Origin: Paenibacillus sp. SYP-B3998
GTDB taxonomy: Bacteria; Bacillota; Bacilli; Paenibacillales; NBRC-103111
Assembly: GCF_010820665.1 (NCBI RefSeq)
Contig: NZ_JAAIKC010000001.1
Span: 806,001-870,000 of the forward strand
DNA length: 64,000 nt
Direction of reading: 5' to 3'
The position numbers and the translations under genes are program-made. Of the stretch, positions 53,816-64,000 are shown piece after piece (position 1 is the first letter of the stretch; each line of letters opens with the position of its first letter). Under the pieces are notes generated by a model. It was given only the letters and a program-made list of their open reading frames with translations. It was not told the DNA's origin and did not search any database.

Positions 53816-53924
53816 TCTTTCTTTTAATTTGTTAGGAATTGTGAGAGAATAATAGGGAAATATTACCTAGGCACCTGCTTACGGGGCTAGTTAATTGGTG
53901 AAAATTTTAAGGAGGAATGAATAA

Positions 53925-55220
<1,296 letters not shown>

Positions 55221-55240
55221 AAGGAGTACAAAGAGCAGTT

Positions 55241-55753
55241 ATGAGTAATCGTAAGGATTGGGATACTTATTTCATGGATATCGCCTATATGGCTTCTACA
55301 CGATCACAGTGTAATCGCAGGCACGTTGGCGCCGTATTGGTTCAAGGGAAGAAGCTGTTGGGAACAGCATACAATGGAGCCCCGATGGGGGTTCCCGATT
55401 GTAGCGAGGCGGGCTGTATGTTGGTTGAGGAAATCGAGTTGAAGGTCGTTGAAGACAAGGAAGAAGTTTTGCGCAAACAGCGATGTATCCGTACAATCCA
55501 TGCGGAACAAAATCTTTTGCTCTTCACTGACCGGGATGATCGGGAAGGTTCAACGGTGTATGTTACTGATCAACCATGCTGGACCTGTGCCAACATGCTA
55601 GCCAATAGCGGGATAACGGAAATTGTGTTTCATCGGGAATACCCAAAGGATCAAGCTAAGGTAAGCGGCCTCATGCTGGCCAGAGGCATTGATTTCCGTC
55701 AAATGGAAGCCTATGAGCCTCCACCAGGTACTCTAACGGATGTTATTAATTGA
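55241..55753 (+). CDS. comEB: ComEB, dCMP deaminase family
   Basis: 170 residues. The zinc site reads IHAEQN near residue 88 and PCWTCANM near residue 109, typical of deoxycytidylate deaminases, which make dUMP for thymidylate synthesis. An internal segment RSQCNRRHVGAVLV is also conserved. AAGGAG lies upstream. A strong terminator follows, so comEC has its own promoter or depends on read-through. Confidence 0.93.
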   Translation: MSNRKDWDTYFMDIAYMASTRSQCNRRHVGAVLVQGKKLLGTAYNGAPMGVPDCSEAGCMLVEEIELKVVEDKEEVLRKQRCIRTIHAEQNLLLFTDRDDREGSTVYVTDQPCWTCANMLANSGITEIVFHREYPKDQAKVSGLMLARGIDFRQMEAYEPPPGTLTDVIN

Positions 55754-55768
55754 ATATGAACGGGGAAG

Positions 55769-55818
55769 AACCTCTTTCTGCAACGGCCTCAAAGTCGTTG
55801 CAGAAAGAGGTTTTTTTG
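55769..55818 (+). terminator. Terminator after comEB
   Basis: AACCTCTTTCTGCAACG pairs with CGTTGCAGAAAGAGGTT around a ten-base loop, followed by seven T residues. Confidence 0.93.
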
Positions 55819-55915
55819 TTTTTCATGACTTAATCCTCATGGAGGGTGATCGAGTCTTGGAATCTGATGATTTTTGAAGTGTTTATAGGGGAAGTAAAAG
55901 CATAGGAGGTATAGA

Positions 55916-58477
55916 TTGAAGAGACCTGTTGTTCTAGGAGGTTGCCTGTGGATAACTGGCTATGTGCTTGCGCTCTATGCCGAGCCGTCTTGGTTGTCTT
56001 TGAAGGTGAGCGTGTTATTGTTGGGTGCTCTAGTTGTTATTTATGTACTACGAATACCAGGGAGATTACCGTTGTGTGCGCTGCTGCTGGTCGGTGTAGC
56101 CTGTGGCTATTATCACTGGAACGATCAGCGGAACGTATCCGCGCTGCTGCCTCTCGCGGAGCAGCAAGAGCGGCTGGACGGCAGCGATATTACGCTGACT
56201 GGCCGTATTGCTAGCCCTGTCTCCGTCGATGGCGACAGGGCTAGCTTCGCTGTGAAAGCGGAGTCGATTCGCTTTCAACACGCGACCGACGCTTTCTCGC
56301 TTGGCGGGGAAAGTGTGCAGGTTTCACTGCGCCTATTGAAACAGGCGCAGCAAAAACAAGCCGCGAGCTGGCGACGTGGCGATACGATAAGTCTCGACGG
56401 AATGCTGCGTAGCCCGTCACCCGCTCGTAACTTTGGCGGCTTCGATTACCGCCGATATTTGCGCCTTCACCACACCCACTGGCTCCTTACGGCCAAAGGG
56501 ACTGAGCAGGCGCAGGTTGAGCCTGCTGGCTTTCGTGTTAATTTCGTTCAACTGCTGCGCTGGAACGACGAGCTGCGCGACGCTTTAAGCAAGCGGATGG
56601 ATCAGATATTCCCCGCATCGCAAGCAGGATTTATGAAAAGTATGCTAATTGGTATGCAAGACGATCTCGATCCTGAACGTTTTCAGCAATTCTCGGAGCT
56701 GGGGCTTACACATATTTTAGCTATCTCTGGGCTGAATGTTGCTGTGTTTTTAGGTGTTTGCATGTGGATCATGCGTAGACTGAAGCTGGCAAGAGAAACT
56801 TATTTGCTCATTTCGATGCTGCTCTTGCCCGTTTATATCCTTTTGACAGGGGCTTCGCCGTCTATTGTAAGGGCAGGACTTATGGCTATGGTTGCTTTGT
56901 ACGCTGCCAGACGTGGGTTATTGAAGGATGTACTTCATATTATCGCGATCGTCGCATGGGTTATGCTGCTCTGGGAACCTTACTATTTGTTAGATGTTAG
57001 TTTCCAACTTTCTTTTCTTGTCACGCTAGGACTGATTATCGGAGTCCAGAGAGTGAATGATCTACTTCAAGGAAGCATTTCCTTGCAGTTCATCAGGAAT
57101 ACACTTTCGATTACCGTTGTTTCTCAGTTGATTTCCTTTCCTGTTTCGATCTATTATTTTAATCAATTCTCCTTATTATCTTGGGCTGCAAATGCAATTT
57201 TGGTTCCGGTTATTAGTATGATTGTGTTTCCTATGGGACTACTCGCTCTGGTGCTAGGGCTTATTAACATATCCGCAGGGAGAAGTATGGGTTGGCTTTT
57301 AACATGGTTAAACGATGCTGTGTTCTGGATAACGGATAGGCTTGAACAGCTGAGAGGATTTAAAATGATTTGGCCCTCGCCTAGCTTGACTTGGATAGTT
57401 GCTTTTTATTTATTGCTTGTTTTGATTTATCTAAGTTTACATAAGAATTATCAAAACTTAAGCATGCATCATTCGATTCTTCTGGAATCGTCTTCACTCA
57501 AGAGAAGGTATGTGCAGGCTAGCCTTCTATGTAGTGTGCTATGTTTCATCATTTTACTGTGGATCGGGTATGCGCCGAATCGGTTGGAGCGATCAGGTCT
57601 TGTTCAGTTTATCGATGTTGGACAAGGGGACAGCATTCTGATTCGCACGCCTTACGGGAAGCACCTACTGATCGATGGCGGCGGAACCGTCACGTTTCAG
57701 AGACAAGGAGAGGCGTGGAAACAACGCAAAGATCCCTATGAAGTGGGGCGCAAAATGCTCGTCCCGCTTTTGAAGAAACGAGGTGTTCATGCACTTGATT
57801 TTCTTGTGCTGACTCATGAGGATGCCGATCACAGTGGGGGATTGCAGGCAGTTGTTGAGCAAATTCCGATTAAACGCTTTCTTTTTAACGGAACTTACAA
57901 GCCGGGCAAAAGCGTTGAAAAATTATTCACTACTGCTTTGAATCGTAAGATACCACTGGTGACTGCTGAATCAAACAAGTGGATTGAGATTGATCCCGAT
58001 ACAAAGCTCCAGGTTCTATACCCTCTTAGTGATGGTGATCATGCAAGTCAAATTGATATCGTTAAGGAACAGAATGGCCAGTCCATTGTATTTTTATTAG
58101 AAATGCAGGGGACGCGCTGGTTGTTTACAGGAGATATGGAGAAAAACTCGGAGGAGGTCTTGCTGGAAAATCTAAAAAGCAACATAGATAGAGGGCAGGG
58201 GGTATATTCCAAAATTGATGTTCTTAAAGTTGCCCACCATGGCAGTAAAACATCGACAATTTCATCGTGGCTGGATTATTGGAAACCTTCGCTTGGTGTT
58301 ATTTCTGTAGGCCAAAATAATCTTTACGGTCATCCTGCGCCTGATGTTGTGCAGAGGTTGAAACAGAATGGTGTGCGTGTATTTCGAACGGATGAGATGG
58401 GGGAAATTCAATTCGAAGTTCGTCAAGGGATAATATTAAATAGAACGAGGATACATTACTATTTTCCTAGTTCTTAA
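55916..58477 (+). CDS. comEC: DNA-uptake channel protein ComEC/Rec2
   Basis: 853 residues from a TTG start behind ATAGGAGGT. N-terminal membrane and DUF4131 region (to about residue 220), competence domain with many helices (SGLNVAVFLGV near residue 270, TGASPSIVRAGLMA near residue 317) and a C-terminal metallo-beta-lactamase domain (FIDVGQGDSILIRTP, VLTHEDADHSGG, KVAHHGSKTS). It imports single-stranded DNA, and the C-terminal domain is thought to degrade the other strand. The GC-rich run near 56100-56600 contrasts with the flanks. A weak A/T hairpin at 58505-58529 may end its transcript. Confidence 0.95.
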   Translation: MKRPVVLGGCLWITGYVLALYAEPSWLSLKVSVLLLGALVVIYVLRIPGRLPLCALLLVGVACGYYHWNDQRNVSALLPLAEQQERLDGSDITLTGRIASPVSVDGDRASFAVKAESIRFQHATDAFSLGGESVQVSLRLLKQAQQKQAASWRRGDTISLDGMLRSPSPARNFGGFDYRRYLRLHHTHWLLTAKGTEQAQVEPAGFRVNFVQLLRWNDELRDALSKRMDQIFPASQAGFMKSMLIGMQDDLDPERFQQFSELGLTHILAISGLNVAVFLGVCMWIMRRLKLARETYLLISMLLLPVYILLTGASPSIVRAGLMAMVALYAARRGLLKDVLHIIAIVAWVMLLWEPYYLLDVSFQLSFLVTLGLIIGVQRVNDLLQGSISLQFIRNTLSITVVSQLISFPVSIYYFNQFSLLSWAANAILVPVISMIVFPMGLLALVLGLINISAGRSMGWLLTWLNDAVFWITDRLEQLRGFKMIWPSPSLTWIVAFYLLLVLIYLSLHKNYQNLSMHHSILLESSSLKRRYVQASLLCSVLCFIILLWIGYAPNRLERSGLVQFIDVGQGDSILIRTPYGKHLLIDGGGTVTFQRQGEAWKQRKDPYEVGRKMLVPLLKKRGVHALDFLVLTHEDADHSGGLQAVVEQIPIKRFLFNGTYKPGKSVEKLFTTALNRKIPLVTAESNKWIEIDPDTKLQVLYPLSDGDHASQIDIVKEQNGQSIVFLLEMQGTRWLFTGDMEKNSEEVLLENLKSNIDRGQGVYSKIDVLKVAHHGSKTSTISSWLDYWKPSLGVISVGQNNLYGHPAPDVVQRLKQNGVRVFRTDEMGEIQFEVRQGIILNRTRIHYYFPSS

Positions 58478-58624
58478 GTGCTTACTTTCATTAAAAAAAA
58501 TGTTAAAAATGATTGAAATAGTCATTTTTCATGGAGGATATCGCAAGAATCTGTCGAATGTTTATTAATATCTAGATGAGAGTGAGAATATGTAACATTA
58601 AAACTACATGGTGGTGATAGGTTT

Positions 58625-60733
58625 ATGGCGATGAAATGGGTCCACGTAATTTTCAAAACTGCAGGAAAGCCTAGACTAGGTAAAAAGGTACAGACCTCTT
58701 CAACCAAACCCATCGATTGGGGAACTAGGTTGCATTCAGTGGGCGTCAAGTTGAGCCTATCGATTATTGCCAGTATTTTATTTTTTGTTATTTTTATGGG
58801 GATAGCTTCTTATCAAATTTCAAAAAATGTGATGCAAAAGAAAGTGACGGATGCATCGCTTCAAACGATCGTGCAAACCGGTCAGAAACTCGATTTCTTG
58901 TATCAACAGTATCAAAAATTAACACTGCTCCTAGTCATGGATGGACCGCTTCAAAATCAAGTATCTAGAGCTATTCATTTAAATAAAGGGTCTCGCGAGT
59001 ATATTGAAAATATGTCCGAGTTAGAAGCGACGATGTCATCTTATCTTTACTCTAATGAAGGCATACAATCTGTTGAGATCTTTTCACCGGATGGACATAT
59101 CATTCAAACGAAAGCTAGTTTGATGACAGAGAAAAATTATGCGGATCAGGATTGGTTCAAAGCCATTATTGCAAAAGATGGTGAACCTGTATGGATGCCT
59201 ACCAAATTAAAGGATAATCGGATTTCAACGCCTGTGATTTCGGTTGGTAGTGTCATTCATCAAGCGAACTCGAAAGAATTTTACGTGGCTGTCTTCGATA
59301 TCAATTTGGATCTGGTCAAGAAACAATTGGAACATATTAAAATGGGTGAAACGGGTACCATTCAAGTAACAGATGTAAATGGAATGATTATTTATAGCCA
59401 AGATCAAGCGCAGATGGGGACGATATCTAACTATAAATTAACGGATGAACAGAAGGCCAAAGAGAGCGCTTCCTTTCCGTCCGCGGATAAAGAGAAGGAA
59501 ATTGTTTTTTCGAAATCAGAGCTTACGGGCTGGTTTACAGTAGGTATGATTCCTGTAAATGACCTAACCAAGGATATGAAGGTCATTTACGACCTCACTA
59601 TCATTGTCTCCATATGTGCGTTAATTATGGCCATAGGAATCGGTTATTTGGTTGCTAGAATGATCGGGAAACCGTTAGGGCACATCCGTAATCTCATGGA
59701 GGAGGGGGCTCAGGGGGATCTTAGAATTCGAACGCAGACGAATTCAAAGGATGAAATTGGACAGTTGGGAAGCAGCTTCGATACGATGATGCAGCAGATT
59801 ACTGAACTCTTTAGACAGACGAATCAATCTTCTGAGGAAGTGCTTAGAACAGCTGGAGAGCTATCGGTATCTTCCAAATATACAGCAACGGCGGCGAGAG
59901 AGATTGCTGTAGCCACAAGCGAAATTACAACGGGAGCAGCAGGCTTGGCTACGCAAGCTGAACGCGGTAACGAGCTGACGATCCATATCGGTCATCAAAT
60001 TACGAGTGTTGTTTTGGCTAATCAGGAGATGGGCGTTGCGGCTGAGGAAGTACAAAGTTCAAGCCAACAAGGAACGAAATATATGGAAGAACTGATCGCC
60101 AAGACGAATATCACGGAAGAAATGACGCGTTCTATGGTTGAGAAGGTCGACAAGCTGAAAGAGAGCACACATTCCATACGCAAGGTATTGGATATTTTGA
60201 GTCGAATGACGAAGCAAACGAATATTTTATCGCTCAACGCTGCGATTGAAGCTGCGCGTGCTGGATCAGCTGGTAAAGGTTTTATGGTTGTAGCCGATGA
60301 AATTCGCAAACTTGCCGATCAATCAAGACAATCTATCGAAATTGTAGGTCAGATTACCGAAACGATTCAGTCTGAAATTGATGATACAGTGAACGTATTA
60401 TCGGAGGCTTACCCTATCTTTCAAGAGCAGATTCATTCTGTGAAAGAAGCGGATCTGCTATTCAAGCAAGTGCAAAACCGGATGGGCGGTTTCATCGATC
60501 AATTAGGTTCTGTCAGTCAATCTGTTCAGCAATTAGAAGAGTCGCAATTCGTACTTAGCGATGCCATGACGAATGTGAGTGCTGTGTCCGAAGAATCGCT
60601 TGCAACTTCGGAGCAGGTGGCTTCCTTGAGCACTGAGCAGCTAAATATTAGTGAAGGGTTAGTTAAACTTTCCGATAAGCTGGAGCAGCTTTCGGTGACG
60701 CTTCAAGAGTCATTGTCTAAATTTAAGGTGTAA
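58625..60733 (+). CDS. Methyl-accepting chemotaxis protein with Cache sensor
   Basis: 702 residues. Two membrane helices (about residues 44-65 and 318-342) flank an extracytoplasmic double-Cache-like sensor domain. HAMP follows ([18 protein letters not shown]), then a signalling domain with the conserved hairpin tip [18 protein letters not shown] near residue 537. It would sense a small ligand and control CheA. A second ATG two codons downstream is possible. It stands alone between comEC and the germination operon. The ligand is unknown. Confidence 0.93.
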   Translation: MAMKWVHVIFKTAGKPRLGKKVQTSSTKPIDWGTRLHSVGVKLSLSIIASILFFVIFMGIASYQISKNVMQKKVTDASLQTIVQTGQKLDFLYQQYQKLTLLLVMDGPLQNQVSRAIHLNKGSREYIENMSELEATMSSYLYSNEGIQSVEIFSPDGHIIQTKASLMTEKNYADQDWFKAIIAKDGEPVWMPTKLKDNRISTPVISVGSVIHQANSKEFYVAVFDINLDLVKKQLEHIKMGETGTIQVTDVNGMIIYSQDQAQMGTISNYKLTDEQKAKESASFPSADKEKEIVFSKSELTGWFTVGMIPVNDLTKDMKVIYDLTIIVSICALIMAIGIGYLVARMIGKPLGHIRNLMEEGAQGDLRIRTQTNSKDEIGQLGSSFDTMMQQITELFRQTNQSSEEVLRTAGELSVSSKYTATAAREIAVATSEITTGAAGLATQAERGNELTIHIGHQITSVVLANQEMGVAAEEVQSSSQQGTKYMEELIAKTNITEEMTRSMVEKVDKLKESTHSIRKVLDILSRMTKQTNILSLNAAIEAARAGSAGKGFMVVADEIRKLADQSRQSIEIVGQITETIQSEIDDTVNVLSEAYPIFQEQIHSVKEADLLFKQVQNRMGGFIDQLGSVSQSVQQLEESQFVLSDAMTNVSAVSEESLATSEQVASLSTEQLNISEGLVKLSDKLEQLSVTLQESLSKFKV

Positions 60734-60761
60734 TCGCAGTATATTTAATTTTGGATAGATT

Positions 60762-60807
60762 CACTACAAGACACTCTACTTTGAGGAATTTTGTAGTGCT
60801 TTTTTTT
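60762..60807 (+). terminator. Terminator of the chemoreceptor gene, inside the 3' end of the opposite gene
   Basis: CACTACAA pairs with TTGTAGTG around a long loop and is followed by a T run of about eight. The hairpin lies within the last codons of the minus-strand small gene 60776-61027. Confidence 0.75.
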
Positions 60808-61027
60808 GTTTTGGATTTTGATCTTGATTTTGATGTAGATTTTGAGTTTGGTGAAGTTGTTGATGATCAGGTAGTTGCTCATCCTCTGGCTGAAGCTTCC
60901 ATGGCGGATCTCCATGTTTATGAAGCTCTTCGTTAATCCAATTGATGCTAAAGGGGATGATGAATGCCAGAAGGGTTCCGATAAGAACCATCCCAGGAGG
61001 CATTTGTCCTAAAATTGCCTTCCACAT
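60776..61027 (-). CDS. Small membrane protein with Gln/Asn/His-rich tail, fourth gene of the germination operon
   Basis: 83 residues. One hydrophobic helix (MVLIGTLLAFIIPFSINWI, residues 13-31) follows a short head. The cytoplasmic or external tail is rich in Gln, Asn, His, Lys and Pro. It starts six bases after the gerAC stop behind AAGGAGTG, so it is co-transcribed with the germinant receptor genes. Small extra proteins in ger operons have been described as modulators (GerD-subunit type) of receptor level. The last residues are encoded by the terminator of the convergent chemoreceptor gene. Confidence 0.7.
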   Translation of the reverse strand: MWKAILGQMPPGMVLIGTLLAFIIPFSINWINEELHKHGDPPWKLQPEDEQLPDHQQLHQTQNLHQNQDQNPKQKKALQNSSK

Positions 61028-61033
61028 GTCTAA

Positions 61034-62224
61034 TCACTCCTTCTTTGTTTCGTTAATGTTACCGATTCGGCGGATAATTGATTCAGCATGCACTTCGATG
61101 ATAACTTGAGAGAATAGGTTATCCCCAGAATCCCAGTTATTTTCTACTGGCTTCCACAGTTTGTAGTGGTTTTGATATAAATATGGGCCAAGACCCAAGG
61201 CATCCTTCTTATAGGTTTGCTGCAGCTTTTTTATCGCCTTATAAGCATTTTTTTCAATCATCTCCGTGATGCTTTTCTCAATTCGTTTGAGTGCTTGTTC
61301 TTTGGAAGGGTCAATATTTGCTATGGATTTATCGAGGTTTCCTTCGGCAAGAATTTGAATAACAAATTTAAAGCGGTTCGGGCCGAGAAGCTGCATCGTG
61401 ATTTTACGCTCTGATCGTTCCAAGAGAAAATCAACCGTATTTTCATCTATTTTCGATTCGACTATGCCGCCTTTCATTTGATTCGTAATAAAATTTAAAC
61501 CTTGTGTTTCTGCTCCCGATAGAAAGCCTACCATCCGCTTTGTATCACCTGCAAATATGGCGCATCCTGATAAAGAGATTCCCTGATCTTCGATTTTGAC
61601 TTTCTGAATGGCGAAACTTTCGTGTTTGACGAGATTTTCATGGACATCCCCAATACGGGATTGGGGGATCATAAAATTCGTTTTTCTATTATTTTTGGCA
61701 ATGGACGTTATGTAATCAATCGGCATCGTTTCATTATTGGCTTGGATATTTAGGACGTCCGCTGCTTTGCCTTCAGTGATTAGGATTTGGACACCTCTTC
61801 GCATCTCACTGTTTCGTAAATAATAATCCAATAAATCAGCGAAATTAGATTTACTCTTCGCGAGTTTATCTGAAATTAGAATCATTTTTAAGTGCTCAAA
61901 GTAAGGAGAACGGCTTGTTTTCGAAGACATTCGGCCAGAGAGAGCCGGCATTGAATTCTCTGTCGTTGACAAATTGAAGTAGGCTTTGCCTGAAGCACCA
62001 CCTCCGCCTCCGCCGGAGCCCCGGGTACTTTGCTTCAAACCGCCTGGAACGACGAACTGAAAGGTGCCTAAGTAGTTATGTTTGGCGTCGGCTGCCTCTG
62101 GTTGGTCAATGGCGATTCCGACAACGAAGCCGCGCTGATCTATTTCTACGCGATCCCAGCAGCCTGTTGTCAGGAATAGTAAAAGGCTAAGGTATATAGA
62201 GATCACGATAGATTTAGGTAGCAT
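61034..62224 (-). CDS. gerAC: Spore germination receptor lipoprotein (GerAC family)
   Basis: 396 residues. Signal peptide with lipobox FLTTGC (Cys22) followed by the WDRVEIDQRGFVVGIAID family start, NSMPALSGRMSSKTSRSPYF near residue 92, and a C-terminal domain with LGPYLYQNHYKLWK. It is the C subunit of a nutrient germinant receptor in the spore inner membrane. A glycine-rich insert lies near residue 70. The gene overlaps gerAB by 11 bases. Confidence 0.93.
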   Translation of the reverse strand: MLPKSIVISIYLSLLLFLTTGCWDRVEIDQRGFVVGIAIDQPEAADAKHNYLGTFQFVVPGGLKQSTRGSGGGGGGASGKAYFNLSTTENSMPALSGRMSSKTSRSPYFEHLKMILISDKLAKSKSNFADLLDYYLRNSEMRRGVQILITEGKAADVLNIQANNETMPIDYITSIAKNNRKTNFMIPQSRIGDVHENLVKHESFAIQKVKIEDQGISLSGCAIFAGDTKRMVGFLSGAETQGLNFITNQMKGGIVESKIDENTVDFLLERSERKITMQLLGPNRFKFVIQILAEGNLDKSIANIDPSKEQALKRIEKSITEMIEKNAYKAIKKLQQTYKKDALGLGPYLYQNHYKLWKPVENNWDSGDNLFSQVIIEVHAESIIRRIGNINETKKE

Positions 62225-63323
62225 CGCTCTTCACCTTTCGAAGTTTAGCGATTAAATAAACGAGCCCGGGAGCGATGATGGCTATTACCATACCAAAATA
62301 ACTAATGAACGTGCCTAATTTTGAGAAATCTGACATGTTTCTTGGCAGCATGCAGGTCATGTAGATCGCAGGGCTCAGAATAAGAACCCAAGTTTTGCGT
62401 TTCACTTGGGTGAACATCGAGCGCAAGGCGCAAATAGAGCAGTCAAAGGCCATGATGGTTGTTGTGAACACGGTCATAATCCAAATCGTAAAGAAGATAG
62501 ATTCAAATCGCTCGAAAAATTCCCCTGGAATTTGCATTTCTTTAGCCAGCTCCACTGCGGGAAAAGTTATTTCTTTTAAGGCAAATTGGGAGAACACACC
62601 TACACAGATGATATAGATAGCAATGTAAAGAAATACTGGAATGGCCACGCCGATGATGGCTGCTTTTGGGGCATCCTTGGGCTTACTCATCAATGAGATA
62701 TAAAACAAAATGATCTCAAATCCGAGAAAAGAGAAGGTGCTATCTTTCACGCCAATCGCTAAATCCCGCCAGTTCGTTATGAAAAAAGGTTTTAAATCTT
62801 CGAAGCTGAAGATGCTTGTACTGAATATAAGCACCGTTAGTGTAATGCCAAAAATGAAAGGAAGAAACAAAATATTAAGGCGAATGAGTCCAACTCGGCT
62901 GCCGGAAACCGCATAAACGACGACCATTAAAAAAGTCAGTGCGATTGCTTCAACGGGCGTGCGCTCAAACAAGTATTGTTTGGCAATATTCGCGATAGCT
63001 CTTGCTTCAAAAGCGCAAAAGGTTAAGAAGTAAATAGCAAGAGCAGTGGTCACCACATAGGCTACTGGCTTTGTGACGGCGGCGGCGGCATATGCGAAGA
63101 AGCCTTGTTTACTAAAATGAATGGCGATTTTTGCAAGATACCAAGCAATACCGATTGCTAGAAGTCCTGCCACTGTCATAGAAATCCAACCATCGGAAGA
63201 ATGAGTTGTTTGTGCGAGACTTCTTGGCAGGATGAGTACGCCGACTCCGATAATCATGGAGGCAATCGTGACAGCCATATCCATGAAGTTGACTTCTTTC
63301 TCTCCGTATTCGAAAAACTTCAT
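62214..63323 (-). CDS. gerAB: Spore germination receptor permease-like subunit (GerAB family)
   Basis: 369 residues, ten membrane helices, APC-superfamily fold. Family strings: ASMIIGVGVLILPRSLA near residue 22 and FLGFEIILFYISLMSKP near residue 200. It is thought to bind the amino-acid germinant. It starts only four bases from the gerAA stop region and is preceded by GCGGTG. Confidence 0.93.
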   Translation of the reverse strand: MKFFEYGEKEVNFMDMAVTIASMIIGVGVLILPRSLAQTTHSSDGWISMTVAGLLAIGIAWYLAKIAIHFSKQGFFAYAAAAVTKPVAYVVTTALAIYFLTFCAFEARAIANIAKQYLFERTPVEAIALTFLMVVVYAVSGSRVGLIRLNILFLPFIFGITLTVLIFSTSIFSFEDLKPFFITNWRDLAIGVKDSTFSFLGFEIILFYISLMSKPKDAPKAAIIGVAIPVFLYIAIYIICVGVFSQFALKEITFPAVELAKEMQIPGEFFERFESIFFTIWIMTVFTTTIMAFDCSICALRSMFTQVKRKTWVLILSPAIYMTCMLPRNMSDFSKLGTFISYFGMVIAIIAPGLVYLIAKLRKVKSDAT

Positions 63324-63327
63324 CGAT

Positions 63328-64000
63328 TCACCGCTTCTCTTTATTTAATCGATCCTTATCTTGAGGCTGTAGCATTTGGGGTCTTCTCTTCATGAACATG
63401 ATCGGAGATCTTAGAACGAGATCTTTCCAGTCCTGAATGAAAACTGGCGCAAAAGGCGTTGAGTAAGGTACGCCGAAGCTTTTCAGATTAACGATATGGA
63501 TGTTAATCATAATATAGGCCAGGATGATGCCGTAAAGCCCAAAGAAAGCTGCTACTATCATAATTCCAAAGCGCATGACACGCAGAGAAATGGCAAATGA
63601 GTAGGAAGGCAAGGCGAAGGAAGAGATGGCTGTGACCGCAACGACGATAACCATAACTGGACTAACCATTCCTGCGGCAACAGCCGCTTCTCCAATAACC
63701 AAACCGCCAACGATACCGATGGTTTGACCAATCGGCTTCGGTAAGCGGAGTCCGGCTTCCCTTAAGAGCTCAAGTGTGAATTCCATGACAAAAGCTTCAA
63801 TGACGGCAGGGAATGGGACGCCTTCACGCGCACCGGCAATCGAGAATGCGAGCTTGGATGGGATCATACCGTGATGGAATTCCAGCAAAGCAATGTATAG
63901 TGCAGGTAAGAATGTAGCGATGAAAGAGGCTGCTAAGCGCAGCAAACGTGTCAGTGTTGTAATCAGCCAATGCTGATAATAATCTTCGGGTGACTGTAGA
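63328..64000 (-). CDS. gerAA: Spore germination receptor A subunit (GerAA family), C-terminal part
   Basis: About 223 residues of the C-terminal half; the gene continues past the right edge of the window. The frame reads through from the edge ([16 protein letters not shown]) into [39 protein letters not shown] and a soluble tail ending in a charged Lys/Arg stretch. The TTG at 63945 is not a start. With gerAB, gerAC and the small fourth gene it forms a complete germinant-receptor operon on the minus strand. Confidence 0.93.
   Translation of the reverse strand, partial: LQSPEDYYQHWLITTLTRLLRLAASFIATFLPALYIALLEFHHGMIPSKLAFSIAGAREGVPFPAVIEAFVMEFTLELLREAGLRLPKPIGQTIGIVGGLVIGEAAVAAGMVSPVMVIVVAVTAISSFALPSYSFAISLRVMRFGIMIVAAFFGLYGIILAYIMINIHIVNLKSFGVPYSTPFAPVFIQDWKDLVLRSPIMFMKRRPQMLQPQDKDRLNKEKR

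Overview
The window reads as a chromosome segment of a spore-forming, low-to-mid GC Firmicute, most likely Paenibacillus or a close relative. The evidence is an endospore gene set (spoVAC/AD/AEb, gerAA/AB/AC), the yqeG-yqeM and comER/comEA/comEB/comEC neighbourhoods, a leuS T-box leader, strong AGGAGG ribosome-binding sites with several TTG/GTG starts, and Gram-positive lipoprotein and BceRSAB modules. The genus is inferred from gene order and protein style; it was not tested by a search.

Left part (1-8.9 kb): one long plus-strand run encodes a polar amino-acid ABC importer (binding protein, two permeases, ATPase), a DinB-fold protein, a sarcosine/N-methyltryptophan oxidase-like flavoprotein, a MetNIQ-like importer, a flavin-dependent monooxygenase and a GNAT acetyltransferase. 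It resembles the sulfur-amino-acid salvage operons of Bacillus (ytmI-ytnM, yxeK-yxeQ). From 9.1 to 14.6 kb lies a BceRS-BceAB-type antimicrobial-peptide sensing/detoxification operon. Its permease lacks the large extracellular domain, and it ends in a membrane-anchored serine hydrolase. From 14.6 to 19.5 kb is a decayed region: fragments of a luciferase-like monooxygenase, a DUF1906 protein and a metallo-beta-lactamase-fold protein, plus a secreted Calx-beta protein, a Fur-controlled siderophore-binding lipoprotein and an AraC-family sensor-domain fragment.

Middle part (19.5-37.5 kb): BluB with a coupled P-loop protein and a GlcG/HbpS-like protein; a pectin/uronate module (kduI, DeoR regulator, kduD and a TIM-barrel epimerase on the minus strand; kdgF-like cupin on the plus strand), whose two promoters share tandem 10-bp repeats; a YesMN-type two-component system facing a TRAP transporter (dctPQM); a nitroreductase/MarR pair; a cytosolic papain-like peptidase; and a spore cluster (DUF1657, DUF421 fused to a DUF1657-like tail, spoVAC, spoVAD, spoVAEb).

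Right part (37.7-64 kb): a MoxR/DUF58/transglutaminase operon, an esterase, the housekeeping series yqeG-yqeH-aroE-yhbY-nadD-yqeK-rsfS-cvfB-like-yqeM, a leuS gene behind a sigma-A promoter and CUC-specifier T-box, the competence DNA-uptake genes (comER divergent; comEA, metY, comEB, comEC), a chemoreceptor, and a gerA-type germination operon on the minus strand running off the right edge with an extra small membrane protein gene at its end.

No rRNA, tRNA, CRISPR array or complete insertion sequence was seen. The least explained observations are the ectodomain-less BceB operon, the tandem-repeat operators of the uronate module, the DUF421-DUF1657 fusion beside spoVA, and the compound sulfur/amine oxidation operon.
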